Source of the DNA: Chrysochromulina tobinii
Taxonomy: Eukaryota; Haptophyta; Prymnesiales; Chrysochromulinaceae
Direction: 5' to 3'
DNA length: 64,000 nucleotides
Assembly: GCA_001275005.1 (NCBI GenBank)
Contig: JWZX01003205.1
Span: forward strand, 1 to 64,000
The translations under genes and the position numbers were made by a program. How positions within the stretch are numbered: position 1 is the first letter of the stretch; every line of letters begins with the position of its first letter. Under the pieces are notes generated by a model. That model had not been told where the DNA came from. It saw only the letters and a program-made list of their open reading frames with translations, and ran no database searches. Shown in pieces: positions 8,390 to 18,498 of the stretch.

Positions 8390-10069
8390 TCAGTCGTCGT
8401 AGAGAGAGATGCTGCGCAAGGTCTGCTTGCCTGCGCCGCGTGGCGCCGTCGCGAGCACGCGCTGAGCCGAATCTTTATACGACGGGCGCGCGAGTGGGCC
8501 GGACATGCTGCACCGGCGTCGCCCGCTTCTCCCGTTGAGCGCTGTCAGTGCGGCGCTCACCTCAGCGCTCACCTCAGCGGAGCTGGCCGGTGCCTCCGAG
8601 ATCGACTCCGAGATCGACTCTTGCTCGTCAACGTCCTCGCCTTCGCTCGAGGTCTCGTAGTCGGCTTCGTCGAAGGTGGGCGGCGGCAGCGAGGCGGCAG
8701 CGGCATTGGGGCCTTCGTGGGCGTGCGACGAGAGAGGCTCGTCTTGAGGCTCTTCCCAGCCATGCTCCCAGCCATCGTCCCAGCAGTCGGGCGACTTCAT
8801 CAGCGGCTCCGGCGACGGCGCTGCGGCGGTCGCCGGGCTGCTCGCCGCCGGGTTGATCGCCGCCGGGCTCATCGCCGCCGGGCTGCTCGCCGCCGGGCTG
8901 CTCGCCGCTGGGTTAATCGCCGCTGGGTTAATCGCCGCCGGGCTCATCGCCGCCGGGCTGCTCGCTGCTGGGCTCATCGCCGCCGGGCTCGCCGCACTTC
9001 TCGCCCACACGCTTGCTGGGCTACTCGCCAGGCTGCGCGAGCGCCTCGTCTCCTCTGCAGTCGCTTCTTGGCCGACAGCGCTTCCGACGCATGCCTTGTC
9101 GCCATCGCGCCTCGGGGAGCTGCTCGGGGGGCAGACGTCGGCGACGGCGTCGAGGATCATCGTCCACGTTGTAGGCCGGCGCAAGCCACTTGAGGCGCCT
9201 GCTGCAGAGCCGCGCGCGGGTAATGGCGCTAGTTGAGAGGTGGCTGCGATCGGGTGGTGTAGCAGACTTGTAGGCGGAGAACATGCGATCGGCGCGGACG
9301 AGCCTACGGTCGCATCGTCAGCCTCGTCGTCGGCGCCTGCCTCGCCGTCGTCGCCACGCGCCTCCATCTCGCCATGGTCGCTGGCGTCTCCGTCGTCCGA
9401 CGACGAGGACGGCAGTGGCACTTGAGCCGCGATCGCTACCTCGTCTTCGCCGATGCGCTTGCGCAAGGGCGGGCCACTGAGGCTGAGCTGCCGCAGGTTG
9501 AGGCCAAGGCCGACCGGCTTGCGCACGGGCGCGCGGCTCTCCCGGGCGGCCCCGAAGGTGCGGGCGGGCGGCAGTGCATGGAAGCGTGCCTGCTGCCGTG
9601 TCTGGAACAACTCGGAGCACGGCGATGGCGACGGCTGGGCCGGCGGCGCGCTCATCGCTGCCAGCGATGGCGTGCTCAGCGGCGGCGGCAGCACGCCCAT
9701 ACGGCCGCGGGCTCCGAGTGCCGCGTGCAAGTCCTTGACCAGAACGTTCGCTTCAACGAGGCTAGCACGTAGCCGATCGGCCTCGACGCGGAGCTCGCGG
9801 TTCTGGATGACCACCTTCTTGAACTCAACGCCTACCTCGTCCGCCCGTCGGTGAACCCTGGCGAGCTCCCGCACGAAGCGCAGGATCTCCTCGTCCTTCT
9901 TGACGCGCACCTGTAGAGCGTGCGCCGACTGTGTCGCGAGGGCCGCCTTGAGGCGCTCGATGCTCTCATTCTTCTGGTGGAGCAGCACCTCGAACGAGCA
10001 CATGACGTCCCCCATGGCGACTGGAGACTTGGTCGTGCGACAGATGCATGCTAAATCGCCGCGATTCAT
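8390..10069 (-). CDS. unrecognised protein: N-terminal coiled coil, then low complexity with SPAA/NPAA repeats
   Basis: A 559-residue frame starts at ATG 10069; a second ATG 19 codons in (MGDVMCSFEVLL) may be the true start. Residues about 20-120 are helical and heptad-like (LLHQKNESIERLKAALATQ, RRADEVGVEFKKVVIQNREL), suggesting a coiled coil. The rest is disordered and rich in Ser, Pro, Ala and acid, with a 5-residue repeat of SPAAM/SPAAS/NPAAI type at about bases 8820-9000 and an acidic Ser patch (DEQESISESISE) near the C-terminus. I do not recognise a family. It lies 120 bases downstream of the large HSP90-like gene on the same strand, with no sign that the two are joined. Confidence 0.6.
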   Translation of the reverse strand: MNRGDLACICRTTKSPVAMGDVMCSFEVLLHQKNESIERLKAALATQSAHALQVRVKKDEEILRFVRELARVHRRADEVGVEFKKVVIQNRELRVEADRLRASLVEANVLVKDLHAALGARGRMGVLPPPLSTPSLAAMSAPPAQPSPSPCSELFQTRQQARFHALPPARTFGAARESRAPVRKPVGLGLNLRQLSLSGPPLRKRIGEDEVAIAAQVPLPSSSSDDGDASDHGEMEARGDDGEAGADDEADDATVGSSAPIACSPPTSLLHHPIAATSQLAPLPARGSAAGASSGLRRPTTWTMILDAVADVCPPSSSPRRDGDKACVGSAVGQEATAEETRRSRSLASSPASVWARSAASPAAMSPAASSPAAMSPAAINPAAINPAASSPAASSPAAMSPAAINPAASSPATAAAPSPEPLMKSPDCWDDGWEHGWEEPQDEPLSSHAHEGPNAAAASLPPPTFDEADYETSSEGEDVDEQESISESISEAPASSAEVSAEVSAALTALNGRSGRRRCSMSGPLARPSYKDSAQRVLATAPRGAGKQTLRSISLYDD

Positions 10070-10189
10070 GAACGAAACTGAACTGTGAGTTCATTAGATG
10101 GAATACGAACTATTTTCACAGTCCGTTGCGGTCCTATTGCGGTCCCTCAACATTGAACTATTTTACTGCAGACGAAGCTCTGGAATACT

Positions 10190-13100
10190 TCAAAGGTGAA
10201 ACACTGCCGAAGCTCTGGAAGCGGAAGGCGACGCCGTCTGCATCACACGCTCTGCGTGGCCAGCCACTCGGCGCAGGACCCTCAAGCGGATGACGCCATA
10301 CATCCGCTTGAGCCGCTTCGTCGTCTCCATGTGACCGACGGCATTCCATCCACTGACCGAGAGCACCTGATCGCCAACGAACAGCTTGCCGTGCGCGAGG
10401 GCGTCGCTTGCGACCGCATCGAGGAAGGGGTGTCCTTCGCCCGAGAGGGTGACGCCTAGCCGCGCGTTCTTGTCAGGCTTCTCGAGCACCACCTCAAGCA
10501 CGATCCCAGCGAGATCGCGCGAGGGTGCATACGGCGCAACCAGTGCCGTCGCCTCTGGTGCCGTGGCCTCAGGTGATGTCGCCTCCGGTGATGTCGCCTC
10601 TGGTGCCGTCCACTCCGGTTCCGTCCACTCCGGAGGATGCGCCGCCGTCGCCGCGGACGTCGCCGCCGCCGCCGTCGCCGCGGAAGTCGCCGCCGCCGCC
10701 GCCGCCGCGGACGTCGCCGCCGCCGCTGCCCCCCTGGATGCCCCTTTGCCATGCGCGCCCTTGGGCTTCGATGCCGACGGCACGGGGGCCTCCTTGTAGT
10801 CGACAGGGTCACGTGGCGGAGGTCTGCCACGTGGCGTCGCCGCCGGCGGCGCCGGAGCTTGCTGCTTGGGTAACTGTGCCGGCGCGGGCGCGGGGCCGTG
10901 TGTCGGCACCCTTATTTGGGTCGGCACCCTTATTTGGGTCGGCACCACCGCCTCCGGCCCCGGCTCCACTCCAGCTTCGAGAGCCTTCGCACGCGCGAGC
11001 CGATGCCAAGCAAGCACCTGGTGCTCGAGCTGCTGTCCTCGTGCGGAGGCGCTCGTGCACGGCGTGGCGCGCGCCTCAAGTACCTCGCGCATGCCTTCAC
11101 AGAGCTGCGCGAGCGCCTTGGCCGCCAGATGATGCGCCTGCGCGTGATGCACCACCTCCGCTGCCTCCACCTGCCGTCGCCGCTCGTCGAGCCGTCGAGC
11201 GTCAAGAGGCAATCAGCTTGCAATCAGCCTACAATCAGCATGCAGTCAGAGGCTCTCCCACCTGCCGTCGCCGCTCATCGAGCTGCGAGAGGAGGGCCTG
11301 CAGAGTCGGGATCGTCTGATCGGCCGTCGAGAGCAGCTCGCGCGCAGACTCCCGCACGCCCGTCGGATCCGCATAGAGCGCGTCGAGATCCTGCTCGCAG
11401 TGCGTCAGCCGCTGCCGCAGAGCGCCCACCGCGGCCTCATTATGGGCGCGGTTCATCGATAGCTGTTTGGAGAGCTCGGCCTGCTTCTTCTCGTCGCGCA
11501 CCTGTGGGGAAGGACAAGGCGCCGTGGTGAGCACATGCATGCAAGGCCCGCTTCTCATCGTCGCGCACCTCGAAGCTCGCAAGGACGCTCTCTGCCCGTG
11601 AGAGCCGTTGACGCGTCATGTCGAGCTCTTGCTGGCAAGCGAGCAACGCCGCCTCGGCAGCGGCCAGCGCACCCGAGGGCGGCCCACGAGCCGCCGCAGG
11701 CGCCGTGGTGAGCACATGCATGCAGGGCGGCCCACGAGCCGCCGCAGGCGCCGTGGTGAGCACATGCATGCAGGGCGGCCCACGAGCCGCCGCAGGCGCC
11801 GCGACGGCGAGTGCGGGCGCGGGTCTCACCTGTGGGGAAGGGCAGGGCGCCGTGGTGAGCACATGCATGCAGGGCGAGTGCGGGCGCGGGCGCGGGTCTC
11901 ACCACGGTCAGCTGTTGAGGCCCACGAGGGAGGTCGTGCGGAGGCGGCTGTCGTGGCATTTGCTGCGGCTCGCAGCCCAGCCGCCCCTGCCCATTGGGTG
12001 GACTGGGCGCCCAAATTAGTCGCGTGCTCTTGGGCGCCTTGCGCGACGTACCCCATCCCAGGCTCCGCGTCGTCGTGGTCGCGGCATCCGCCCTGCTCGT
12101 TGTAGTAGTCTGCGTCGAAGCCGCCATCTGGGGCAGCGGCACCGTGCACGCCGCCGCCATCGCCAGCGCCGCCGCCGCCGCTGCCAGTACCTACATCGCC
12201 TCCTCGTCCTCCTCGTCCTCCTCCTCCTCCTCCTCCGCCGCCGCCGCCCTTGCAGCCGCCGCCCTTGCAGCCAGTGGATTGCTCAGCTGCTCCGCTCGTG
12301 GGGGCAGCGCTGGCCGCCGCTGACCAGAGGCGCCGCTGCGCCTCTTCCGAGACGGACTGCACCGGCGCGCCCTCCTCCGCCATCCGTGGGCGCGTCGTCG
12401 TGGGCACCGGCGCGCACCCCTCCGCCATCCGTGGGCGCGTCGTCGTGGGCGCGTCGTCGTACGCGCTGTGAGGCTCCTCCTCATCATCGGTGAGTGGAGC
12501 AGCGTCCTCCATCTCGTCCCGCACGTGCAATCTCGACGAGAGCTCGGCTTGGCCACGTGTCGCGAGCATCGCTGGCGTCAGGTTCGCGAGCACTTGCTTG
12601 CTCAGCTTGGCGCCGCCCTTGCCTGTCGCGTGCAGCATGACAACTCCATCTGTAGCCGCGCCGTCCTGAGCGTCGTCCTTGGGCGGTTCCACAGCCACCG
12701 CGTCGTCCTGAGCGTCGCTCCCCGCTCCATCGCTATCCTCATACTCGACACGCTCGAGGCACGCGTCCTCGTGAGCGTGCTCGCCCTCGGCATCGTCGTG
12801 TGCGCCGCGAGCCGTGCGCCGTCGCAGCCCGGGCAGCGGCCCCTCGTCATCACTGCCGTCGGCCGCGCCGTCGTCGTCGTCGTCGCTCTCGAGCGGCTCC
12901 AGCGCTTCTCCCGCGGCGGCACCTGCGAGCGGACCCAGCCACGCCGCAGGCGCGGGCTGCAGCTCGGGGTGTGAATGCATGTGTGTGAATGTGGGGTCCA
13001 GCCACGCCGCAGGCGCGGGCTGCAGCTCGGGGTGTGCCAGCATCGTCTCGGGTTCAGGTTGCGTCTGCAGCACGTCCAGCGCCATCGCCGCCGCTACGTC

Positions 13101-16100
13101 GGCCGCAGCATCCATCGCCTCCGCTGCCGTCGCCCCCGCCTCGGGCGTCGTCTCGGGCGCGCCGCCTCCCCCGGCGAGCGTCTCGAGTGCATCGAGCGCC
13201 TGCCCAAGGAGCGTCATCAGAGATCATCAGCGGTCATCAGCGGTCATCAGCGGTCATCAGAGGTCATCAGAGGTCATCAGAGGTCATCAGCGTACCTGCC
13301 CAAGGAGCGTCACGAGCGCCTCGGGAGAGTAAAACGTCGCCACGAGCTCAGCCGTTGGGTGCTCGAGGAGCATACCGGTGATCTTGGAGGCGAGCGCTTC
13401 GTCACCTAGCTGCGCCGCCACTACTGGGTACAAAGCATTCCCAAGCTGCTGATCACGCATCGCGCTCGGCATCGCGTCGAGCGCCGCCACGTCACCTTCC
13501 GCGCTCGTCCAAGCTTTTGCGCAACAGGCCGCCTCGGAGCGCACGGCCACCGCTGGCGCTGCCTCCACTGCCCCGACTGCCTCCACAGCCTCCACAGCCT
13601 CCACTGCCCCCACTGCCTCCACGGCGGCGGCGGCGGCCGCATCGGCTTCTTGCGCGAGCGCGAGCCGCCACCGAATCAGTTTCTCTTCTTGCGCGCGCTG
13701 CTCCTCGTCGTGTCGACAGCCCTCACGCCGCTGCAGCAGCGCCAGCCACGTCCTCTGGAGCAGATTAGCCGCACGCGCGGCAGCCTCGGCGTCGAGCCGT
13801 TCGGCCTCCACCTGCATGCAATGAGGGAGGCAATCAGATGCAATCAGATGCAATCAGATGCAATCAGATGCAATCAGCCATCCGATCTTTTCGAGCCGTT
13901 CGGCCTGAGCCTTGGCGTTCACCTGCGCAGCGTGCTGCTCCGCCTCGGCCTTCGCGGCTGCCGTCGCGGCTGCCGTCGCGGCTGCCGTCGCGGCTGCCTC
14001 CGCAGCGTGCCGCTCCGCCTCAGCCGCCGCGTGCCGCTTGGCCCTCACAAGCCTCCCTCGACCGGCTGCCTGCAGCAGGCATGCCATACGTTCCTGCTGC
14101 TGCGCGCGAGCGAAGGCGAGCTCATCGGCGAACCGGTCGACATTGAAGCCCTTGCGCGAGAGCTTATCAAGGGGCCACGCGAGCAGCGACTCGAAGACGA
14201 TCTTGTCCGTGTTCTGCACCAGCTGGAGCAGCGCCGTCGCGAGCGCGTCGCCCACCGCCTCGAGCAGCTCGCGGAGCTCTAGCTGCGGATGCGGCACCAC
14301 GTGCACCACGAGCCAATCGCCCTCGGAGAGCGCGCACGCCTTGGCCTCCATCTCGATCGAGGCGAGCTCGCCAAAGCGCAGCGTGGACACGATGCCGGGC
14401 ACCTCGCTCACGACGACGCGCTGCTCACGCAGCGCCTGTTGCATGCCTTCTCGCAGGTTGGGTCGCAGCGGGCATTCGGGCTTGTCCAGGTCGTGCAGCA
14501 GCAGGCACGTGCGCTCCTCGATGCGTCGCAGCACCTGCTGCGTGAGCTTGCTGCTGCTCGGCACACTTCCCGCCACAGGGCGTGCCGAGACGGTCACCGC
14601 TTCCGAAAGCGAGCGCACGCCCAAAAAGGTGTACAACTCTTTCAAATCCGCATCCTCGGGCGCGACCAGCGGAGAAAAGAGCTCAACGTACCGCTGATTG
14701 TCCCCGATGAAGCAGCCCGCGGCGCTTACGGCGCTCCAGCTGCGCGCCGTCGCGCCGCCGCCGCCGCTGCCGCCCTTGCCGCCCTTGCCGCCACCTTCGC
14801 CCTTTGCCAGCTGATGGTAACCAATTAGCTGATGGTAACCAATTAGGCAGGGCGCGCTCGCGAGCGCAACGCGCGTCCTTTCGTCGATGGGCTCGCGCCG
14901 CAGCCCGTTCCAGAGCTCCTTGAGCACGCCGAGGTACGCCGAGATATTGGCCTGCATGCTGTCGATGCCGCGGCTGCCGTTGCGTAGCACGCAGCCGGCG
15001 AGAGCCACCGGCGATGGCGTCGCCGCGACGCCGCAACGGGCCAAAAAGGCGCCGGCCGAGGTCGAAGGGCTCTGGCTGCAGTAGTCGAGCAAGGCGCCGT
15101 ACTTTTTGCGCGCCCCGCTGAAAAAGAGAGCGTGCGGCGGCGCGTGCCCGACTCCTTGCCCGACCCCACTGCGCACTGGCACGACCGGCGCGTCCGAGAG
15201 AAGTCCCCACAGCTCTGTGCTCAGCTCGGCAGAGCGTCGGTGCATGTACTCAAAGGTGCGCTCGGCCGACTTCTCGGTCGGCGGCGCCGTGATGAGCTGG
15301 CGCACAACCGCCTCGATGCACGGACGCAACGGAAGCCGCAGCGCCGCGACGCCTGCGGGCCCGCCGAGTGCGCGCACGTCAGCGACTGCGAAGGCCCCAG
15401 GCCACGGCGACGGCTCCGAAAAAGAGACCGATGGCTTTCCGAGCAACGGCCGCCCGTGGGGCTCGAGTGTGGCCACGGATGCGCCCGAAGATCCGGCATC
15501 AGGCGCGGCGATCGGCAGCAGCGGTACGATCTCGAGGGTGGAGATCGGGTCGTACTCCGCAGCGTAGTGCTCCTCCATGTGGGAGATGAGGAAGGCAAGC
15601 GCGGCCTTTCTCACAGGCGCGTCGGCACCCGCCGCCTTGTCGAGCAGCGTGTCGAGCGGCGGCCGCTCGGCGATGCCCAGCCGCAACAGCATGCGCCGCT
15701 CGACCGCCGTCATCGACGTCCCAGACCACGGTAGGGTGGGCAGGCCCAAAGATCGCAATGCGTCAGTTGGTAGGTAGACGCTGCCGCCGCTGCCGCCGCC
15801 GCCGCCGCCGCCGCCGCTGCTGCTTGCGCGCATGGTCTCGAGCTCGGCCCAATCCTCGGGGCCCAGCATCCCTACTCGCTCGCGTGACTCAAGATAGCCC
15901 ACGAGCTCGCGATAGCCCCATCCGAGCTCTTCCATGCGTGCATGCACCAACACGACCGGTGGGTGTGAGCGCAGGCCGAGGCGTGCGAGCAGTGGGGATG
16001 GCACGCCCTCGAGCCCCGTCGCCACCGGCAGCCCGAGCTTTTCCAGCTGCGCGAGTGCGCTGGACGCCAGGTACGTTTCGGGAGGGCAGAGCATCTTGGT

Positions 16101-18322
16101 AGGCTCCACCGTGCCGCTGCTGACGCCGCCGCCATCGACGGCGCTCCCGCCGCTCGAAACGACGGGCACGCAGCGTCGGCTTCGCAGCGCTTGCACCACC
16201 GCGGCTTGCTGCTCCTCGGGCTGCTGCTCTAGGTGGGCACCCACCACGCGAAGCACAAGCGGCGCACTCTCGGGCGACTCAATGCATGCATGCCCACTAA
16301 TGAAGCCCCACCACATGTCGAAGCGGAGCTTCTGCAATCCGAGCTTCTGCTCGCACTGGCTGATGCTCAGATGGGCGGCCACGTCATGTGGCAGCGTCTC
16401 GGGCGGTAGCGGCAGCTCGGGCGGCAGCAGCGCCATGCCGCCGAGCGGGTGCAGGCTAAAAGTCGCGAGCGCTCGCGACATCCCCTCTCGACCGAGCGTC
16501 ACCTTGACTGACCGTTTGAACAATGCACGGTCGTCGGCGTCGCCAAAGGCCCGTCGGTCGTGCATCTGCGCATACCATACGAGGAGGCGGCCGAGCTGTG
16601 GGGCAGGCAGAACGGTGCCCGCGAGCTGCTCACAGAGCCGGCGCGCATCGAGCGGCCGAATGAGCGGCGGCGCGTGGCGCTCGAGCTGCTCGTAGAAAGC
16701 GAGGCAGTGGCACTCCGCGGCGGTGGGTGGGATCAGTGGCAGCTCTGTGAGGAATTCGAGGGCACCTCGCAGCTCGGCTGGCACGGTGAACACGAGGGAT
16801 GCCGGCTGCGGCCCAAAGGTACTGGGCACCACAAGCCTGTCGCCCTGCGCGAGGAATGCGTCTGAGAGTAGCTTGCTCACTGTTCGGTTGGGTGTTGAGG
16901 GTATAAAGGTATGGCCCCGGAGCAGCGCCGCGAGCCACGGAGTGAGCACAGGCGGCGGCGGCTCCTTCTTCCTCTCCTCCTCGGCCGGCGCCGAAGCGTC
17001 GGCGGGGCCCGTGCTGGCGGCGGCGGCGGCGGCGATGGCGGCGGCGGCGGCGGCGGCAGCGACTGGTGGCTTCTTTTGAAGCACCTTGACCTTGACGGGT
17101 AGCGCGCCGGTGCTACTGCCGCTCAGGCGGAGCAGCTCGTCGGTGAAGTAATGGAGCGCCATGCTGCCGGCCATCGCGAGCAGCGCCGTGTTCCAAAATT
17201 GGCAATTCTTGTCGTTCATATCGAGGGCGGTCCGCTCCATGGTCGGCAAGAACCCGCCGCACAGATGAAATCCACACCTGTCGACTGGTCCGTCTGTCCG
17301 ATTCCGATATAGATGCGGCCGTCCTCGCGCAGCGCGTGCATCGCGGCGAGCAGTGCGGCGCTGTGCGGCGACGCCGTTCCCGGCGCGTCCGCACTCGACG
17401 CTGCTGGGGCACCGCCACTCGGCACGGGGTAGAGGAGCCGCAGCGTGGAGCGATCGGGCAGGCCCTTGCCGAGAAGCCGACACAAGCCCGCGGTGACGTC
17501 GCCGAGCTTGCCGCGGTCCGTCTTGCGCACGTCCAGCTCGCCCTTGAGCTGCACGAGCTCCGTGATCGCGAGCACACGACTGAGGCTCGTGGCCGACACG
17601 GAGAGCTTTGCAACCTCGAGCGATCTCCCGCCCATGGAGAAGAGCGGACGGATCACGGCGCCGTCACGCGTCTCGGCTGGCGCGGGGCTCTCGTACGGCA
17701 CCGTACGCAGCGGTGTCAGCGCCCGGCGGAAAATGAGCGGCGCAGGCTCGTCAGTGCGCACCAGCTCGATCGTGGCGAGCGTTCGCGCGAAGAGGAGCGT
17801 CGAGCATAGGAACGAGCAAAGTTTCCCAAACTCGTCGGGTGACGCCCAGTGGGTGGCGTCCGCGCCAGCGAGCAGCGGGCACACGACGGTGGCGCCGCTC
17901 ACCAGCGTCGTCAATGCCCGCTCGTAGATGCAGTAGGCCTTGTCCTCCTTGGCAAAACGCATGGCCTTGCCGCCCGATTGGATCTCCGGCTGGTCCGAGG
18001 CCGAGAAGACTGAGTAGAAGCCGACACCGAATAGACCGACGGATGAGGAGTCCGTGTTGCCCTTGGCGATCATGGCCACGCGCTCCCAATCGGCCTCACC
18101 GAATTCGCGACCAGAGTTGGACACCTCGAGCTTGGCCACGCTGCCGTCCGCAGCCACGTGCAGGGTGATCCTGCTGTGGGTCGCCTCGGCGTCGTCGCTA
18201 TTCTGCAGCAGCTCACGCAGCACGAAGAAGGAGGCACTGTACCGTGACAGGATTTTGGACATGAGTGCCTCGTAGTCCACGCCGAGAAGCCGGCGCGTCT
18301 CGCCACCATGACCGCCCTCCAT
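10190..18322 (-). CDS. HSP90-like ATPase / DUF3684-like protein with IQ-like, PABC (MLLE) and PDZ domains, 7 exons
   Basis: Start is ATG 18322 (MEGGHGGETRRLLGVDYEAL). Exons: 18322-13905, 13811-13296, 13199-12052, 12002-11903, 11829-11569, 11501-11262, 11170-10190; about 2,550 residues. The N-terminus is a GHKL ATPase like that of sacsin and fungal DUF3684 proteins: FVLRELLQNSDDAEAT, VSNSGREF, SSVGLFGVGFYSVFSASDQP. The long body continues with LCGGFLPTMERTALD. Near 14000 comes an Ala-rich helix, then an IQ-like ANLLQRTWLALLQRR, then a clear PABC/MLLE domain (NALYPVV..., KITGMLLE, SPEALVTLL) split by the second intron. Acidic, Gly-rich and coiled-coil segments lead to a C-terminal PDZ domain (RLGVTLSGEG, LFVGDQVLSVSG). 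A one-base gap near 17274 breaks the first exon. Joining of exons 3-5 is the least certain part. Confidence 0.75.
11171..11261 (-). other. GT-AG intron with flanking direct repeats
   Basis: It joins ...LLSQLDERRRQ to VEAAEVVHHAQ in phase 0. The segment ccacctgccgtcgccgctcgtcgag (11167-11191) recurs with one mismatch at 11258-11282, so both splice borders lie in copies of the same exon sequence. The interior holds four aatcag-containing units of about 11 bases. Confidence 0.8.
11502..11568 (-). other. GT-AG intron with flanking direct repeats and shared core
   Basis: It joins ESVLASFE to VRDEKKQAEL in phase 0. On the plus strand cttctcgtcgcgcacct at the 3' border matches cttctcatcgtcgcgcacct at the 5' border. 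The 3' splice site follows a pyrimidine run (ccttccccacag). The internal block with ggcgccgtggtgagcacatg is shared with intron 11830-11902. Confidence 0.75.
11684..11779. repeat. 48-bp tandem repeat sharing the intron core
   Basis: Two full copies and a partial copy of a 48-base unit (cccacgagccgccgcaggcg...) contain the same ggcgccgtggtgagcacatg block as the two neighbouring introns. In the minus frame they read as CMHVLTTAPAAARGPP repeats. They may be coding, or further unrecognised introns. Confidence 0.7.
11830..11902 (-). other. GT-AG intron with flanking direct repeats and shared core
   Basis: It begins GTGAGACCC and ends CCTTCCCCACAG; the next exon again begins GTGAGACCC. The plus-strand block gcgagtgcgggcgcggg...tctcacc is present at both borders. 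The interior matches the core of intron 11502-11568. Confidence 0.7.
12003..12051 (-). other. 49-bp GT-AG intron
   Basis: It begins GTACGT, has a CTAAT branch-point-like sequence 13 bases before the 3' end, and ends CCCAG. Removing it restores the phase needed by the next exon. It has no long flanking repeat, unlike the other introns of this gene. Confidence 0.6.
13200..13295 (-). other. GT-AG intron with 18-nt flanking repeat and 10-bp tandem repeats
   Basis: It joins SPEALVTLLGQ to ALDALETLAG inside the MLLE domain. An 18-base perfect repeat, cctgcccaaggagcgtca, lies at both borders (about 13198-13215 and 13295-13312). Between them are eight 10-base units ending tcatcag (13211-13290). Confidence 0.85.
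13812..13904 (-). other. probable GC-AG intron with flanking repeat and 10-bp tandem repeats
   Basis: It joins QVNAKAQ to VEAERLDAEAAARA. The sequence tcgagccgttcggcc occurs at both borders (from 13792 and about 13891). No GT donor exists in the needed interval, so the donor is most likely CAG|GCC. The interior holds five caatcagatg-type 10-base units. Confidence 0.7.
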
Positions 18323-18498
18323 GATAGCGTCACCGAGAAGGACGCGACGTTCTCCACTAACTTGGCGCCGTCTCGGGCATTTCGTAATATTTAATCTGTT
18401 TTCCACTCACGGGAGACGCTCATACACATCCTCACAAGACACGCACACACTCAAACGTCCAGGTTTTGAGCGATGGTTTTGAGATAGGAGCAGGGGGG

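Noticed and set aside
12960-13025. Possible further intron between two HPELQPAPAAWL copies (63-bp duplication)
   Set aside because: The duplication is in frame and lacks a good donor-acceptor pair, so it is kept as coding.
13211-13290. CRISPR-like array of eight 10-base units
   Set aside because: Units are directly adjacent with no spacers and lie inside an intron of a eukaryotic gene.
14810-14850. Possible intron at the duplicated LIGYHQL segment
   Set aside because: It is an 18-bp in-frame duplication, too short to splice.
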